The notes beneath the pieces were generated by a model. That model did no database searches and was not told the origin of the DNA. It worked only from the letters and a program-made list of their open reading frames with translations. Shown here in pieces: positions 52,914 to 63,450 of a stretch of 64,000 nt of DNA. Origin of the DNA: Fluviicola chungangensis (lineage in GTDB: Bacteria > Bacteroidota > Bacteroidia > Flavobacteriales_D > Crocinitomicaceae); contig NZ_VLPL01000005.1 of the NCBI RefSeq assembly GCF_007558725.1, positions 1 through 64,000 of the forward strand, written 5' to 3'. Positions within the stretch are counted from its first letter, which is position 1, and the number at the start of each line of letters is the position of its first letter. The translations under genes were made by a program, and so were the position numbers.

Positions 52914-55900
52914 CTAGTATTTAAGCCCCGATTTAATGAATCGATGAGTCGTATTGGAATTTGACAAGCGAATGTAATATGTTCCTGCCTCCAGCTCTTT
53001 CAACAAAACAACCTGCGTTTGCGATGTAATCTGCCCTTTTTGGATTTCTTTACCACTGACATCTATAATTACAAACTCTGCCGGCTCACTGCTTTTACTT
53101 ACTACATACAATACATCAGCAACAGGATTCGGGTAGATCTCAAATAATTGATCGTTCTCTTCTATTCCAAGGTTTGTAAGTTCATAGACTGCACTGCTTG
53201 CCACACAACCATACTGATCCGTATATTCAACTGTATAATTACCATTTTGAGTCGGGACAAAACTATTTCCAACAGCATTGCTGATCAATATTCCATCCAA
53301 ATACCACTGATTTCCGCTGTTCATGGAAGAATAAAGTGTATTATTTGAAAAACTGATCGTTGGATCAATATCTCCAGCAGTAACTACTTCAATTTCATCT
53401 GTCCGCTCACATCCGAAATTATCAAGTGCTTCCAATGTGTAAGTTCCATCAGCGACAATAGTTATTGAAGCATTCGTACTACCGGTTGACCAGCTGAAAT
53501 CTGAAAAGTTCGTGCTGTCCGTTAAGTAAAGCTCTAATGAACCGCCTTTACAAATATGGGTGTCTGGTCCAAGATCAAACACCGACTGCTGCAATTGATA
53601 GCTGCTACTTACCCCATCATTTGGCTGATAAGAATCCAATCCGCTATTTGGCAATTCGGTTCTCGCACTCACTATGTACAGTTGCCCGAACACATGTGGA
53701 ATTCCTGCAATTGCCAAATCTTCCAGAGTATCACCGCTTGCAATAATTCCTGTCCAATTCGGAACAGATAGTATTGTTCCATCAACTATCAATTCAAATT
53801 CCAGTGAAAGAATCGGTTGCGTACCGAAATTCTTCACATCTACGATAATGAATGTCGAATCACAAATATGATTGTAATGAACTTCCAGGATCCCCGCATC
53901 ACGGAAGTTTTCAACCTCCAAAGTATCCGAATAGGAACTGCAACCTGATGAATCTGTCAAAACAGCGTAATAAGAACCCAGATTTGTCCAGTTCAATACC
54001 GTATCCATTTCCCCGGGAATCAGCGTATTATTGAAATACCAAGCAGTTGTTTCTAAAGAAGTTGAGGCCGTAAGTATAAATTCGGACTGCGTCAAAAACA
54101 CCGGAACAGGAGTAGAAAACTCCACCTCAATGGTATCCGAACTAACGCAGCCGGAACTATATGTTCCCGTTACGAAGTAAGTTCCACCTGATGTAACCTC
54201 GATACTTTGCCCGATTTCCAAAGTGCTCCAAGTTATATTCGAAAAAGGTCCGTTTTGTGGTGTCAATGTTACCGTATCGTGTGCACAGGCAACTAGATCC
54301 TCCCCGAGGTCAATGGACATATTCTGAAAATTGCTGGTATAGATAAAACCTGAAGAATCATTTGCGAACAATTGGTCTGTCACTAAGTTTGGAAGTAATG
54401 TATGTGTTTTCACCAGGTAAGTCTGCCCGTTTGTTTGCTCAAATGCCCCTATCTGGATCCAATCTACAGTATCTCCGGGATATAGGGTACCGTTCCACTC
54501 AGCAGTTTGTCCAGAAAGAACTCCATCAACTGTAAAATTAAGTTCGAAGGAATTGATCGTATCCAGGCAATAGTTGAATACTCTCGCAAACACTCTGGCA
54601 CTATCACAATCGCTTTCTACTTTTGTCTGAATGCTACCGATGTTAATCGGATCAAAATTTCCTTCATCAGCACCTACGGTAGGGTGTGCGCGCAACTCTC
54701 CATCAATATCTGTAGGAACTGACGGCGAAGCAATTGCAATTCCCATTGCCAACTGCGGATTTAGGACATGTAAATCCCGTTTTGAATAGAATAAGGGGTT
54801 AATCGAAACCGAATTGGTATTCCAGTTCCCGGGCCATCCCGGAGCAGTGGACATCGGAATATTATATTGTCCCGTGCGGTAATAATTATTGTTATCAAAC
54901 TCTGAAAAAACAGTTGTATTCCAGTCAGAAGGGAAGTAAAAAAAGGCCTCCAGCGTATCCGCCTGTATGATATTGTTCTTAAATCGGATATTATGAGAAG
55001 GAGAGAATGGTCGAATCTCAACGGCCGCCCGGCAATATTTATCGTCCAGCGCCCAAGGAACGGAGTATATGTGAATGGTGTTGTATTGAAAGTCTACATA
55101 ATTGTTAGTATAAGTCTCCAATGCTATTGTTCCTTGTCCACCACCTCCGGTTCCAATTCCATACCCACAACCTACAGAAATAAAATTATTATAGACTTTT
55201 ACCCGATATGCAGGTGTTCCGTTCATACAGCTTACATGCATTGCTTCTTCTCCATAACGTCCTTCAATACGGTTATTCATAATTTCTACTACTCCACCGC
55301 ACAGCGTAGCTACTAAAGCGTTTGTGCCTATTGTAAGTCCGTCAGACAAAACAATGGTATCATTGGTGAAATAATTATTCTTGATCTCCACAGAGTCCTG
55401 GATAGAATAAACCTTTAGTGCCCTTTCTCTGAAATTGAAAAAACGGTTGTTTTGAACACTAACATTCTCATTCGTGTTTGTACTATAAGGGTCGCCTTCA
55501 ATATCGATGCAGCTATACATTGATTTAAACACACAGTTATGAATTTTAATATTGGATGATCTCTCAAAGGTGACTCCTTTACCAAGTAAATTAACTGGAG
55601 AACGGAAAACACAATTTTCAATGGTAATGTGATCAGCCATGTCAAAATACATCGAATTGTAAGGATTAGTCCATCCCGAGTATGATGTACGAGAAAATGT
55701 CATGTAACGGAAAACCAAGTGTTTTGCCCGCCACGTATCAATCATCCATAAAGGGGAGTTTGATGTATTCGTATAATTCATTTCAACGGAAGTAGAATCC
55801 AGTGTTTCAGATTGAAACGTTACCGTATTGGTTGAGGACAATCCATTCATGGCATTCCCGTCGAAATCAAGGAACTCATTGTAAATTCCCGCACGGATAT

Positions 55901-57638
55901 TAAAAACTACCGGACCACAAACGCCACGCTGGATCAGAGCCGAAACACAGGAATTGATTGTCGGATAATCCGGGTTAACACCACCAACAGTATATGAACC
56001 TTGCATCATGGTGTAAACAGGAGTATTGGTATAACTGTCATTTGATGGGACAGCATCAACCTGTCCGTTCGGCATGGTAGTCGAAGCAACAAAATTATAC
56101 GTGCTGCTCGGTGCAAAAAAGAAATTGGAGAGTGTCACAAACGCACTGTCTCCGGGAAGAACAGAACCTGTCCAGTTTACAACAGGCTGTGTTACTCCAT
56201 TGACACTCCAGTTAACCGCTACTGAAGTCATTGGAATTTCGCCGTAGTTTCTTACTGCAGCTACTAAAGGAACAGTTGCTGAGCAAATTTGTGTTGGAAT
56301 GTTCATTAACTTGACCACACCGGCTTCATTGTCCGGGTTATCGAATTCATCCGCACCAATGTCCGGAGTTGCAAAACGATTATTTCCATCCAAATCTTTC
56401 CCAATATTCAAATCCAGGGCATTATTACTTGCTTCAATATCTGCAAAAATGTGCAGGTTGCCGGTTCCCGCTCCTATAAAATTGGTGATCGACTGAAACG
56501 AATGGTCGTCATAAGGAGTCATTGTCTGCCAGTGAGCCAAATCGGTGTAAGAGATCGTTCTCCAGATCAGGCGCGTTGTTGATGTAGAATAATAAATATT
56601 GTAATCTGCTGTTACATTACCGTTCTCAAAATAAGCGGCATATCCGGTCGATGTGCTCTGAGCAATGTTATTGGCATAACTCAAATTACAATTTTTCGCA
56701 TAGAATACTCCCCCAACACCTGATGAACTCAAACCTGAGACGAGCGTATTGTGAAATACATAAACATTCGGACAATTAAATACATACAAGGCATTACTTG
56801 TTGCTGTTCCGGTAAGCATATTCCCGAAAACAATGAGGGAATCCGTACTTGTGAGCTGATTAATTATATCTACGCCTCCGTTCGAGACGTTATTATTGAC
56901 GAACCGGCTTTTTCCATCGAAATACTCAATATCCATGGAACCCACAAACGTATTATTGAGCACCCTAAATTGAGACGAATACCTGAATTTCATAGAATAA
57001 AGCGAACCGCTTCCCTGGTTGTATTCGATAACTGTTCCGCCTTCCAGTGCAGTGGAATTCAATCCTGTCAATCCAATATTCGTATAACCGCCCTGGATCT
57101 TATTATACCCAATATAATTCGCCGTATCAATGGTATTGGGTGAATGTATAACATTGTATTCTTCGGAAGAACTAATTCGCCCGATTAGCCTGCAGTGCTC
57201 CACACGGTTATTGTGCGCACCGTTTTCAAAGATCACGGTGCGGCATCCCTGTGAGGAAGAAAGGTCACGAGCTAAAGTCAAATGACGAATGGTGATGAAA
57301 TCCGCTCCATTTAATCGGCAAACGTAGTTATCTGCCAATATGGTATTATTAAACTCCCAGCGTACAAGTGAAGAATCAAGTGATTCACTTTGAAAGATTA
57401 TCCTGTTTGTTTGAGAAGCTCCTGCTATTTGATCAATTATAACATGTTCAGCATATATCCCATCACGGATATTGAATGTGACCGGTCCGCTTACTCCCTG
57501 CGCATTCAGTGCATTAACTGCCGCAGTAATTGTACTGTAGCTTGGAGAACTTCCCCCGATAGTATACGTTCCGCTTAATTGAGCATGTCCAATTCCCGCA
57601 AGAAGAAAAAAAGTAAAGGTCGTCAGGCAAAATTTCAT
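52914..57638 (-). CDS. Beta-helix T9SS surface protein
   Basis: A 1574-residue exported protein: signal peptide (MKFCLTTFTFFLLAGIGHAQ), then two right-handed parallel beta-helix regions (about 20-430 and 545-1000), each opening with the same kind of block, GTYTIGGSSPSYSTITAAV and GSYTVGGVNPDYPTINSCV, and containing many N-N-x-F/I turns. CARDB-like/Ig-like modules (NYGEIPMTSVAVNWSVNG) and C-D-S modules follow. The end (EIYPNPVADVLYVV) is a type A T9SS sorting domain. Beta-helix surface proteins often bind or cleave polysaccharide; no catalytic residues can be named. The paired blocks suggest an internal duplication. Confidence 0.9.
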   Translation of the reverse strand: MKFCLTTFTFFLLAGIGHAQLSGTYTIGGSSPSYSTITAAVNALNAQGVSGPVTFNIRDGIYAEHVIIDQIAGASQTNRIIFQSESLDSSLVRWEFNNTILADNYVCRLNGADFITIRHLTLARDLSSSQGCRTVIFENGAHNNRVEHCRLIGRISSSEEYNVIHSPNTIDTANYIGYNKIQGGYTNIGLTGLNSTALEGGTVIEYNQGSGSLYSMKFRYSSQFRVLNNTFVGSMDIEYFDGKSRFVNNNVSNGGVDIINQLTSTDSLIVFGNMLTGTATSNALYVFNCPNVYVFHNTLVSGLSSSGVGGVFYAKNCNLSYANNIAQSTSTGYAAYFENGNVTADYNIYYSTSTTRLIWRTISYTDLAHWQTMTPYDDHSFQSITNFIGAGTGNLHIFADIEASNNALDLNIGKDLDGNNRFATPDIGADEFDNPDNEAGVVKLMNIPTQICSATVPLVAAVRNYGEIPMTSVAVNWSVNGVTQPVVNWTGSVLPGDSAFVTLSNFFFAPSSTYNFVASTTMPNGQVDAVPSNDSYTNTPVYTMMQGSYTVGGVNPDYPTINSCVSALIQRGVCGPVVFNIRAGIYNEFLDFDGNAMNGLSSTNTVTFQSETLDSTSVEMNYTNTSNSPLWMIDTWRAKHLVFRYMTFSRTSYSGWTNPYNSMYFDMADHITIENCVFRSPVNLLGKGVTFERSSNIKIHNCVFKSMYSCIDIEGDPYSTNTNENVSVQNNRFFNFRERALKVYSIQDSVEIKNNYFTNDTIVLSDGLTIGTNALVATLCGGVVEIMNNRIEGRYGEEAMHVSCMNGTPAYRVKVYNNFISVGCGYGIGTGGGGQGTIALETYTNNYVDFQYNTIHIYSVPWALDDKYCRAAVEIRPFSPSHNIRFKNNIIQADTLEAFFYFPSDWNTTVFSEFDNNNYYRTGQYNIPMSTAPGWPGNWNTNSVSINPLFYSKRDLHVLNPQLAMGIAIASPSVPTDIDGELRAHPTVGADEGNFDPINIGSIQTKVESDCDSARVFARVFNYCLDTINSFELNFTVDGVLSGQTAEWNGTLYPGDTVDWIQIGAFEQTNGQTYLVKTHTLLPNLVTDQLFANDSSGFIYTSNFQNMSIDLGEDLVACAHDTVTLTPQNGPFSNITWSTLEIGQSIEVTSGGTYFVTGTYSSGCVSSDTIEVEFSTPVPVFLTQSEFILTASTSLETTAWYFNNTLIPGEMDTVLNWTNLGSYYAVLTDSSGCSSYSDTLEVENFRDAGILEVHYNHICDSTFIIVDVKNFGTQPILSLEFELIVDGTILSVPNWTGIIASGDTLEDLAIAGIPHVFGQLYIVSARTELPNSGLDSYQPNDGVSSSYQLQQSVFDLGPDTHICKGGSLELYLTDSTNFSDFSWSTGSTNASITIVADGTYTLEALDNFGCERTDEIEVVTAGDIDPTISFSNNTLYSSMNSGNQWYLDGILISNAVGNSFVPTQNGNYTVEYTDQYGCVASSAVYELTNLGIEENDQLFEIYPNPVADVLYVVSKSSEPAEFVIIDVSGKEIQKGQITSQTQVVLLKELEAGTYYIRLSNSNTTHRFIKSGLKY

Positions 57639-57805
57639 ATAACAGCATTAGTCCAAACAGCAGCATTTGATGACAACCGTCATTTGACCAATACAAATGA
57701 GACCCAGGTGAAATTAAAAATGCTATTCAGTAGTTTGATGAAGCAAATTTAGCACTTTTAATTGGCTCTGACAAAGACTCTAACGAATTTATATACTTAT
57801 TTCTT

Positions 57806-58753
57806 CTATCTTTCCTTGCGTTCTTCCCGCTTCTCTTTCCGTTCTTCTTTTTTCTTTTCTTTCTCCCACTTTTTTTCAGCTTTCTTTTTTTGTTCGTTTA
57901 CAATTTCCATGTACCCGGAAGCAAAGATCACGGTTGGGATCCGTTTCATTTTTCCTGCATCCAAGTAACCGCTCAACATCAAATGAAAAGGAACCCGGTC
58001 TTTGTCACCGATCACCTTAAAAATCGTCGCAAGCGGATGCTTCATTTTCAGGTTTAACGGAAGTTTGAGAACTTGTGAGGACTGAGGACGAATGGAGACA
58101 TCCATCGGGAACTTTCCTTTGGAGGCCAGGTCATTTCCGATCGTGATCCGGTATTGCAGATCGTGCAGGTCCAGGGACAGATTCTTTCCTTCGTTAATGA
58201 TCCCTAAAAAAAGCTGCGCCTGGATATCCTTTTTGAACAGTTTCACCTTTTTCTCCGTTTTAATGACCTTAAATTTGGGTGGAACCGGTACCTCGATCTT
58301 TTTACTTTTAATAAATGGTACTTTGAGACCCGAATAGACGATCGTTGCTTCAATCGTAATACCGGTTGAGTCCTGGTCCTGCAGGCTTAGAATCTTGTTT
58401 CGCGTGTGACTGATCGGGATATTTACCGAGAATCTCACGGAATCGGTATCTCCGCTTTCCTGCCGCAATCCAACATATTGGCTGGTAGATATCAACTTTG
58501 TTCCCCCCAACGACAAATCGCAGACAATGCTGTCAATATTCATTGGGTAAGGTGCTTTATTCACTACGATGGTGTTGACTTCAACAAAAGCCGTATCCTG
58601 GTGGATATTTGCTTTTATCAGTGTTATTTCCGTGACTTCGGGAATCAGGAGATTGAGCATTTTTTGTTTTTGAATCAAGAGATAAATGAGATACCCCCCT
58701 ATTCCCAGGCACACAATCAGGATTACAGGCCACAGTCGAATTTTTAGCGTCAT
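57806..58753 (-). CDS. Membrane-anchored LEA14/WHy-like protein
   Basis: A 315-residue protein with one N-terminal transmembrane helix (WPVILIVCLGIGGYLIYLLI) and two beta-sandwich-like domains with LEA14/WHy character (VTEITLIKANIHQDTAFVEV). The last about 30 residues are almost only Lys, Glu and Arg (KKKAEKKWEKEKKKEERKE...). This tail matches the kind of tail in the upstream neighbour. The start overlaps the neighbour's stop by 4 bases, so the pair is an operon. Function unknown; possibly envelope lipid transport or scaffolding (inference). Confidence 0.65.
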   Translation of the reverse strand: MTLKIRLWPVILIVCLGIGGYLIYLLIQKQKMLNLLIPEVTEITLIKANIHQDTAFVEVNTIVVNKAPYPMNIDSIVCDLSLGGTKLISTSQYVGLRQESGDTDSVRFSVNIPISHTRNKILSLQDQDSTGITIEATIVYSGLKVPFIKSKKIEVPVPPKFKVIKTEKKVKLFKKDIQAQLFLGIINEGKNLSLDLHDLQYRITIGNDLASKGKFPMDVSIRPQSSQVLKLPLNLKMKHPLATIFKVIGDKDRVPFHLMLSGYLDAGKMKRIPTVIFASGYMEIVNEQKKKAEKKWEKEKKKEERKEKREERKER

Positions 58754-60027
58754 AAGTTCTTTTTTCGTTCATTTTTACGTTGTTCCCTTTTTTCCTTCCG
58801 GGCTTCCCTCTTTTCTTTACGAGCTTCCTTTTTCTCCGGATTTCCACCGAAAATCTTTTCCAGAAATGTTTTCTTTCCGCCTTCATTCAACCTGTTAATA
58901 TTGATGGAATTATCCACTGATGGCTTCAAAGCATGCAAAAAAGCATTCCGCAGGACATAGCTTATTGCACGCCAGGTATTCAGATGGACCTTATCAAAAC
59001 TACCTCCAAACTGGACCTTACTAGCAAGCTGTTCTTTTTTTTGGTTTTGAAGGACTTCCGCAGCACTTGCCACCAATGTTTCCCAAAGAATTTGCTTGAA
59101 ATCCCCTTCTTCCTTATTCCACTGTACAATATCCAAATCTTTCATAAATGGTTTTACATATCCGCCGAACTGTCCTTCTTTGGCTGCAAATTCGCCATAC
59201 AAGCTGAAATTTCCTTTTTTGACATCAAAGTTCCCGTACTCGCGAAGCATGTCATTGAGCAACACCAGGTTCAATCCTTTCATGGAAGTATTCATATCGA
59301 AGGTCGGTTTTTTCGCCAGGCCATCGAATTTTGCATTCAGTGCAAACTTTCCTTCATACGCTTCGGCTGAAGCCGTAAGCGATGCCGGAAGCAGTTCTTT
59401 GCTATCTGTTACGTTGGTGAGATTGGTTGCTGTAATATTGATATTCCTCATTGCGATATCCAGCTTAGGGCGTGCTTCCAAGTCCCGGAAATGGATTTCT
59501 CCGTTGTGAATGTCGAACCGGTTGATCGTTACGGGCATCAAATCATCAACCAATTGTGCGAAATCTGCTGTATCGGCTTTTACATCTTCTCCTTTGTGCC
59601 GGTCTTTGACAAAATTGACAACCGGTTGTTCCACACTGATCTCCCCGACAATGGCTCCATGAAAAATCGCTCGCCATTCGATAGACAAATCAATCGAAGG
59701 TGATTTGAAAAACGGAATGGTATCTTTTTCCCCGATTTTCCCGGTTTTCTCCACTTTTTTCAGGATGCGGATATCCCTGATCTCATATGCCCCACGGTAT
59801 AAATGGATATCGATATCCTCTACATGTCCGTAGTATTCTTCGAGATTTTCCAATTTCCCATTAACATATTTCAATACGATGTAGGGTAAAATAAGCCTGA
59901 AAATAACCAGTACTGAAATGATGGAGAGCCAAATGATGCGGCGTTTTCTTTTGCGTTTTTTACGTTCTTCCGGGGTCATCGCCTGCTTGCGTTCTTTCCG
60001 GCTCAATCGTGTTTGCTTCTTTTCCAT
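58750..60027 (-). CDS. AsmA/DUF748-like membrane protein
   Basis: A 425-residue protein: a basic N terminus (RLSRKERKQAMTPEERKKRK), one transmembrane helix (IIWLSIISVLVIFRLILPYIV), then a long periplasmic beta-rich part with DIHLYRGAYEIRDIRILK, PVTINRFDIHNGEIHFRDL and KGLNLVLLNDMLREYG, the pattern of AsmA/DUF748 proteins. These are thought to bridge the envelope for lipid movement. The C terminus is a Lys/Arg/Glu tail. The ATG at 60027 is chosen over a TTG at 60063. Operon with 57806-58753. Confidence 0.75.
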   Translation of the reverse strand: MEKKQTRLSRKERKQAMTPEERKKRKRKRRIIWLSIISVLVIFRLILPYIVLKYVNGKLENLEEYYGHVEDIDIHLYRGAYEIRDIRILKKVEKTGKIGEKDTIPFFKSPSIDLSIEWRAIFHGAIVGEISVEQPVVNFVKDRHKGEDVKADTADFAQLVDDLMPVTINRFDIHNGEIHFRDLEARPKLDIAMRNINITATNLTNVTDSKELLPASLTASAEAYEGKFALNAKFDGLAKKPTFDMNTSMKGLNLVLLNDMLREYGNFDVKKGNFSLYGEFAAKEGQFGGYVKPFMKDLDIVQWNKEEGDFKQILWETLVASAAEVLQNQKKEQLASKVQFGGSFDKVHLNTWRAISYVLRNAFLHALKPSVDNSININRLNEGGKKTFLEKIFGGNPEKKEARKEKREARKEKREQRKNERKKNL

Positions 60028-60232
60028 GGCAATTACTTTAAATTGTGATGGTAATCGGTACAAACCCGGCTAGTAAAAGAGAGTGGTTTCGTTTACTTAA
60101 GAAGAGAAAAGATAATTAAAAGCAGTGAATAGTTTTTGACACAAAAAGTTAATTTTCCTAAATGAAGTTTTTTTAATCCGGCCAATCCGAATGAGCAACG
60201 GTGTTACCGGAATTTATTCAGGAACCGCAGAA

Positions 60233-60610
60233 TCAATCGGCAAAGGTGAAACGAACCTTGCCCTGAGAATGAAATTCGAGTACCCAATCGTAGTTTGCAC
60301 CGACAATCCAGGCAAAGGGCGAAAGCTCCGCAATTTTTTGCCGGCATTTGATCGCCTGACTGAAGGTAGTTTTGACCGCCGGCAATCTTCCTTCATTCCA
60401 AAAAATAAAGCAGTCGTTCAGTTTTAGGCCCTTCAAATCCTTCGGGCCTGAGATTACCTTGTGATCCGGGTATTTTTCCCAATTGATCTCAATAACTGCA
60501 AAACTGAAAGCTTCGAGGAAACGGTTAAAAGCTCTGATCGTTCGTTCTTCATCGTATACCTCCTTTTCCTTACCCAATGCCTCTACGCACGCGTTAAAAA
60601 ACTTATCCAT
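60233..60610 (-). CDS. Hypothetical small protein
   Basis: A 125-residue soluble protein with mixed helices and strands, rich in aromatic residues (WEKYPDHKV, FIFWNEGRLPAV, SPFAWIVGANYDWVLEF). No signal peptide or membrane segment; no family recognised. It stands alone between unrelated genes. An immunity protein or small enzyme is possible but unsupported. Confidence 0.6.
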   Translation of the reverse strand: MDKFFNACVEALGKEKEVYDEERTIRAFNRFLEAFSFAVIEINWEKYPDHKVISGPKDLKGLKLNDCFIFWNEGRLPAVKTTFSQAIKCRQKIAELSPFAWIVGANYDWVLEFHSQGKVRFTFAD

Positions 60611-60766
60611 GACTTCCCTTTTTAATGATTCCTGTTTACCGGTTTTATATAAAGATAAAAAATCAGTAGCGGGAATTTTTCTTTTTAAGAAAGATTGGAA
60701 ATTGGTAAATGTATACCTGTACAGGTTAAGAAACCCACGACAGTTTGAAGCTCTGAAATTGAATTC

Positions 60767-62233
60767 TTACCACTTCACCAGCTTCTTTAAATGCCAAATA
60801 CCGTTGGACCGGTAACGCAAGATGTACGTTCCCTTTTGCCAGGATGCAGTTTCGATCGAAGATACCGGTACAGCAGAAGTAAATACCTCTTTTCCGGTTA
60901 AATCAAGAACTTCCACAGTTTCCAAAGAACCCGTACTTTGAATCTGAATGGATTCCGTAAACGGATTCGGATAAATAGAAATATCGGGATTGTTGTCCGG
61001 ATCTTCCACCTTTAAAATGCTGTAAATAGTTGGTTCAGCATTGGAAGGAAACGCATTATCATTCCCCAATTTCACGATAAACATGGAAGTCCCCCCGGTA
61101 CTGAAACCCGGATCCGAATGATAACCTACCAGGACAGCGTACCCGTCACTGGTTTGGATAATCTGGTTCATTTGATCCTGTCCTAAGGCGTTATAACCTG
61201 CACCGTAACCATCCCAGTAAAAAAACTGGCTAAACCGGTTAATAACGAAATCCTCTCCTCCCGCATACGAATATTGAGGATGATTTCCTTGTGTTACTAC
61301 AAAATATTTATTTCCGGGTGAAGCCGTATAATTCACAAAACCTACATAGCGGCTCGGATACTGCATATAGGTGTCATCATTCGAGAGATATCCTCCGGTG
61401 AGCGTTAGGAAAACATGGTAATTATCCGTATCTGTCTGTCCTGTCTTCGTACTTTCACCCACACATTTCAGTTCGTTGGAAACCAGTTGAACATCGTTTA
61501 AAACATACATCCCGTCGCTTCCCGTTAAGGTATCCCAAATCAAAGAACCATTGATATGATAATACCCGATATACGCTTTTGATAGCAATGAATCTGCTAG
61601 ATAACCGGTCCCAACAACCGCAAATGTGCTATCCGTTACCATAACTCCTTTGTTGAAATAATCCTCTCCGACACCACCTTGTTGGTGATTCCAGATTTCA
61701 TTTCCATCTTTGTCAATCCGCATGAAGTACTGATCGGGAGTTTGTTCCGGATTCGCATCCGATTCACCCAGCATGATAATACTCGTATCCGGTAACAAAA
61801 GCGCATCGTGGAATCGTTCCCAGCCGCCATTGTCATACCACTTCTCCCATTGCTGATTTCCAGCCAAATCCGTAAATACGACGTAGCCGTCAAAACCTCC
61901 GGTCCCATTACTGGAAGAAGTTCCTACTATGTAGTATCCGAAATTCGGAACGAACAGAACCCTTCTTCCTTCCTCAAACTCCGCTCCACCATATTCTTTC
62001 GACCAAACATGGAAACCTTGTTTATCCAATTTCAATAAAAAGGCCTGGGAAGGAGCATCTTCAAAACTGGAAGAAGATCCCGTAATGATGTAACTGCTGT
62101 CGGGCAACTGTGCCACACCTTCTGCCTTATCGTATCCGCTGCCGCCGAAAACATGGTAAAAAGCAATTTGTGCTTTGGACTCCAGCGAACAAATAAGCAC
62201 AACCAAAACCAGGAAAAATCTTAAAATACCCAT
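60767..62233 (-). CDS. T9SS protein with propeller-like repeats
   Basis: A 488-residue exported protein: signal peptide (MGILRFFLVLVVLICSLESKA), then about six repeats of about 55 residues with the pattern D-S-x-Y-I-I-T-G ... L-D-K-x-G ... W (for example GVAQLPDSSYIITGSSSS and YFMRIDKDGNEIW), the kind of delta-60/beta-propeller repeat seen in Bacteroidota, and a type A T9SS sorting domain (DISIYPNPFTESIQI). It overlaps the beta-barrel gene by 13 bases, so the two are in one operon. Probable cell-surface protein. Confidence 0.85.
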   Translation of the reverse strand: MGILRFFLVLVVLICSLESKAQIAFYHVFGGSGYDKAEGVAQLPDSSYIITGSSSSFEDAPSQAFLLKLDKQGFHVWSKEYGGAEFEEGRRVLFVPNFGYYIVGTSSSNGTGGFDGYVVFTDLAGNQQWEKWYDNGGWERFHDALLLPDTSIIMLGESDANPEQTPDQYFMRIDKDGNEIWNHQQGGVGEDYFNKGVMVTDSTFAVVGTGYLADSLLSKAYIGYYHINGSLIWDTLTGSDGMYVLNDVQLVSNELKCVGESTKTGQTDTDNYHVFLTLTGGYLSNDDTYMQYPSRYVGFVNYTASPGNKYFVVTQGNHPQYSYAGGEDFVINRFSQFFYWDGYGAGYNALGQDQMNQIIQTSDGYAVLVGYHSDPGFSTGGTSMFIVKLGNDNAFPSNAEPTIYSILKVEDPDNNPDISIYPNPFTESIQIQSTGSLETVEVLDLTGKEVFTSAVPVSSIETASWQKGTYILRYRSNGIWHLKKLVKW

Positions 62234-63450
62234 GACAAACGAATTAATGCAGACTGACCATATCCTTTTTTAGATACCAGACCATACAGGTCATCCGTAC
62301 CCAGTTGAATTCCTACTTTATTTCCATGATATCCCAACATCAATCCGCCGCGCACGATGGATGAGCCTCCGAAAGCAACGTTTGCAGATGCAGAAACACG
62401 CGGTACAAACCGATAAAATAACCCTGCGAAGCCCGTTGGAACAATTCCAATGGTCGGATAAAAACGGATTCCGAAGAAACTCTGCAATTTTTTTGGTGAG
62501 GTCAAATCAACCAATTTCATAATCTGAATGTAAGCGGGTACCATTACCCAGCGTTTCACTTCCTTCTTTTCTATATTCAATGAATCGAGCAGCGAGAAAT
62601 TATCTCCAAAAAGGTTCCCGCTATTCTTGATCTGATCGAGGGTAAACCCACTGAAACGGTAAGTTGAATCCGGTGAATATTGACTTTGCGGTTCAAACAT
62701 ATATGCCGCTCCGAGGTTTTGAACCGTGAACTGGAAAGTCGCGGAATCTTTCAGCCACGGAACTTTCAGGTAAAAATCAAAGTCAATTGCAAAACCAAGT
62801 CCTTTGCTCCATGCTTTACCCGTTGAATAGGTCATGTCCCCGTTCAAACGAAGACTCACCGAATCCAGGTTTGCATCCTGAGAAAATTGTCCTTTCCTTA
62901 TGTAGCCACCCAACTGATTTTGAACATTCACCACATTCAGTGTCAGGGAACTTCCTGTTTTTTTATGATAAAACCCAAAACCTGCCTTTTGAAATTGCAT
63001 TCCCGAGACACGTGTTCCGGTTAAATTGGCCGTATCCACTCCCAGGTAACTATTCCCGTAAAATGTCATTTTAAAGGCATCTTTCGTATAATTTACATTT
63101 CCCACAAGGTAATAACCTCCTTTTACCAACCAGGAATATTTACCTGATTTAAATAGATTGGAGGCACCGGAAACATAGGTTATTTCACCGGAACCAAAAG
63201 CTCCGATTCGGTTATTTGCGTGAGTAGACCTAAGAGTACGGTCTTTCATATCGGAATCGATATACCCCCCAAAAGCCAATGTATTCACAAACTCTTTTTT
63301 CATGGAAGTTCCGGTAATATCCAAATTCCCGCTTACCAACAACCGGTTACTTTGTAAAAGACTGTCTTTGAAAACAGGAAACGTTGATTGAGCAACCAGT
63401 AGATTACCTGTTGTAAAGAAAGCTATTAGCGTGTAAAGGAATTTCTTCAT
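62221..63450 (-). CDS. Outer-membrane beta-barrel protein (DUF5723-like)
   Basis: A 409-residue protein with a signal peptide (MKKFLYTLIAFFTTGNLLVAQ) and amphipathic strands ending in the aromatic QSALIRLSWVF, as in DUF5723/type IX secretion-linked barrels. Segments such as LSVSGNLDITGT near the start and GYHGNKVGIQLGTDDLYGLV near the end fit an outer-membrane barrel. Linked by overlap to both neighbours: the upstream gene stops at 63450 and the next starts at 62233, so the three genes act together at the surface. Confidence 0.7.
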   Translation of the reverse strand: MKKFLYTLIAFFTTGNLLVAQSTFPVFKDSLLQSNRLLVSGNLDITGTSMKKEFVNTLAFGGYIDSDMKDRTLRSTHANNRIGAFGSGEITYVSGASNLFKSGKYSWLVKGGYYLVGNVNYTKDAFKMTFYGNSYLGVDTANLTGTRVSGMQFQKAGFGFYHKKTGSSLTLNVVNVQNQLGGYIRKGQFSQDANLDSVSLRLNGDMTYSTGKAWSKGLGFAIDFDFYLKVPWLKDSATFQFTVQNLGAAYMFEPQSQYSPDSTYRFSGFTLDQIKNSGNLFGDNFSLLDSLNIEKKEVKRWVMVPAYIQIMKLVDLTSPKKLQSFFGIRFYPTIGIVPTGFAGLFYRFVPRVSASANVAFGGSSIVRGGLMLGYHGNKVGIQLGTDDLYGLVSKKGYGQSALIRLSWVF

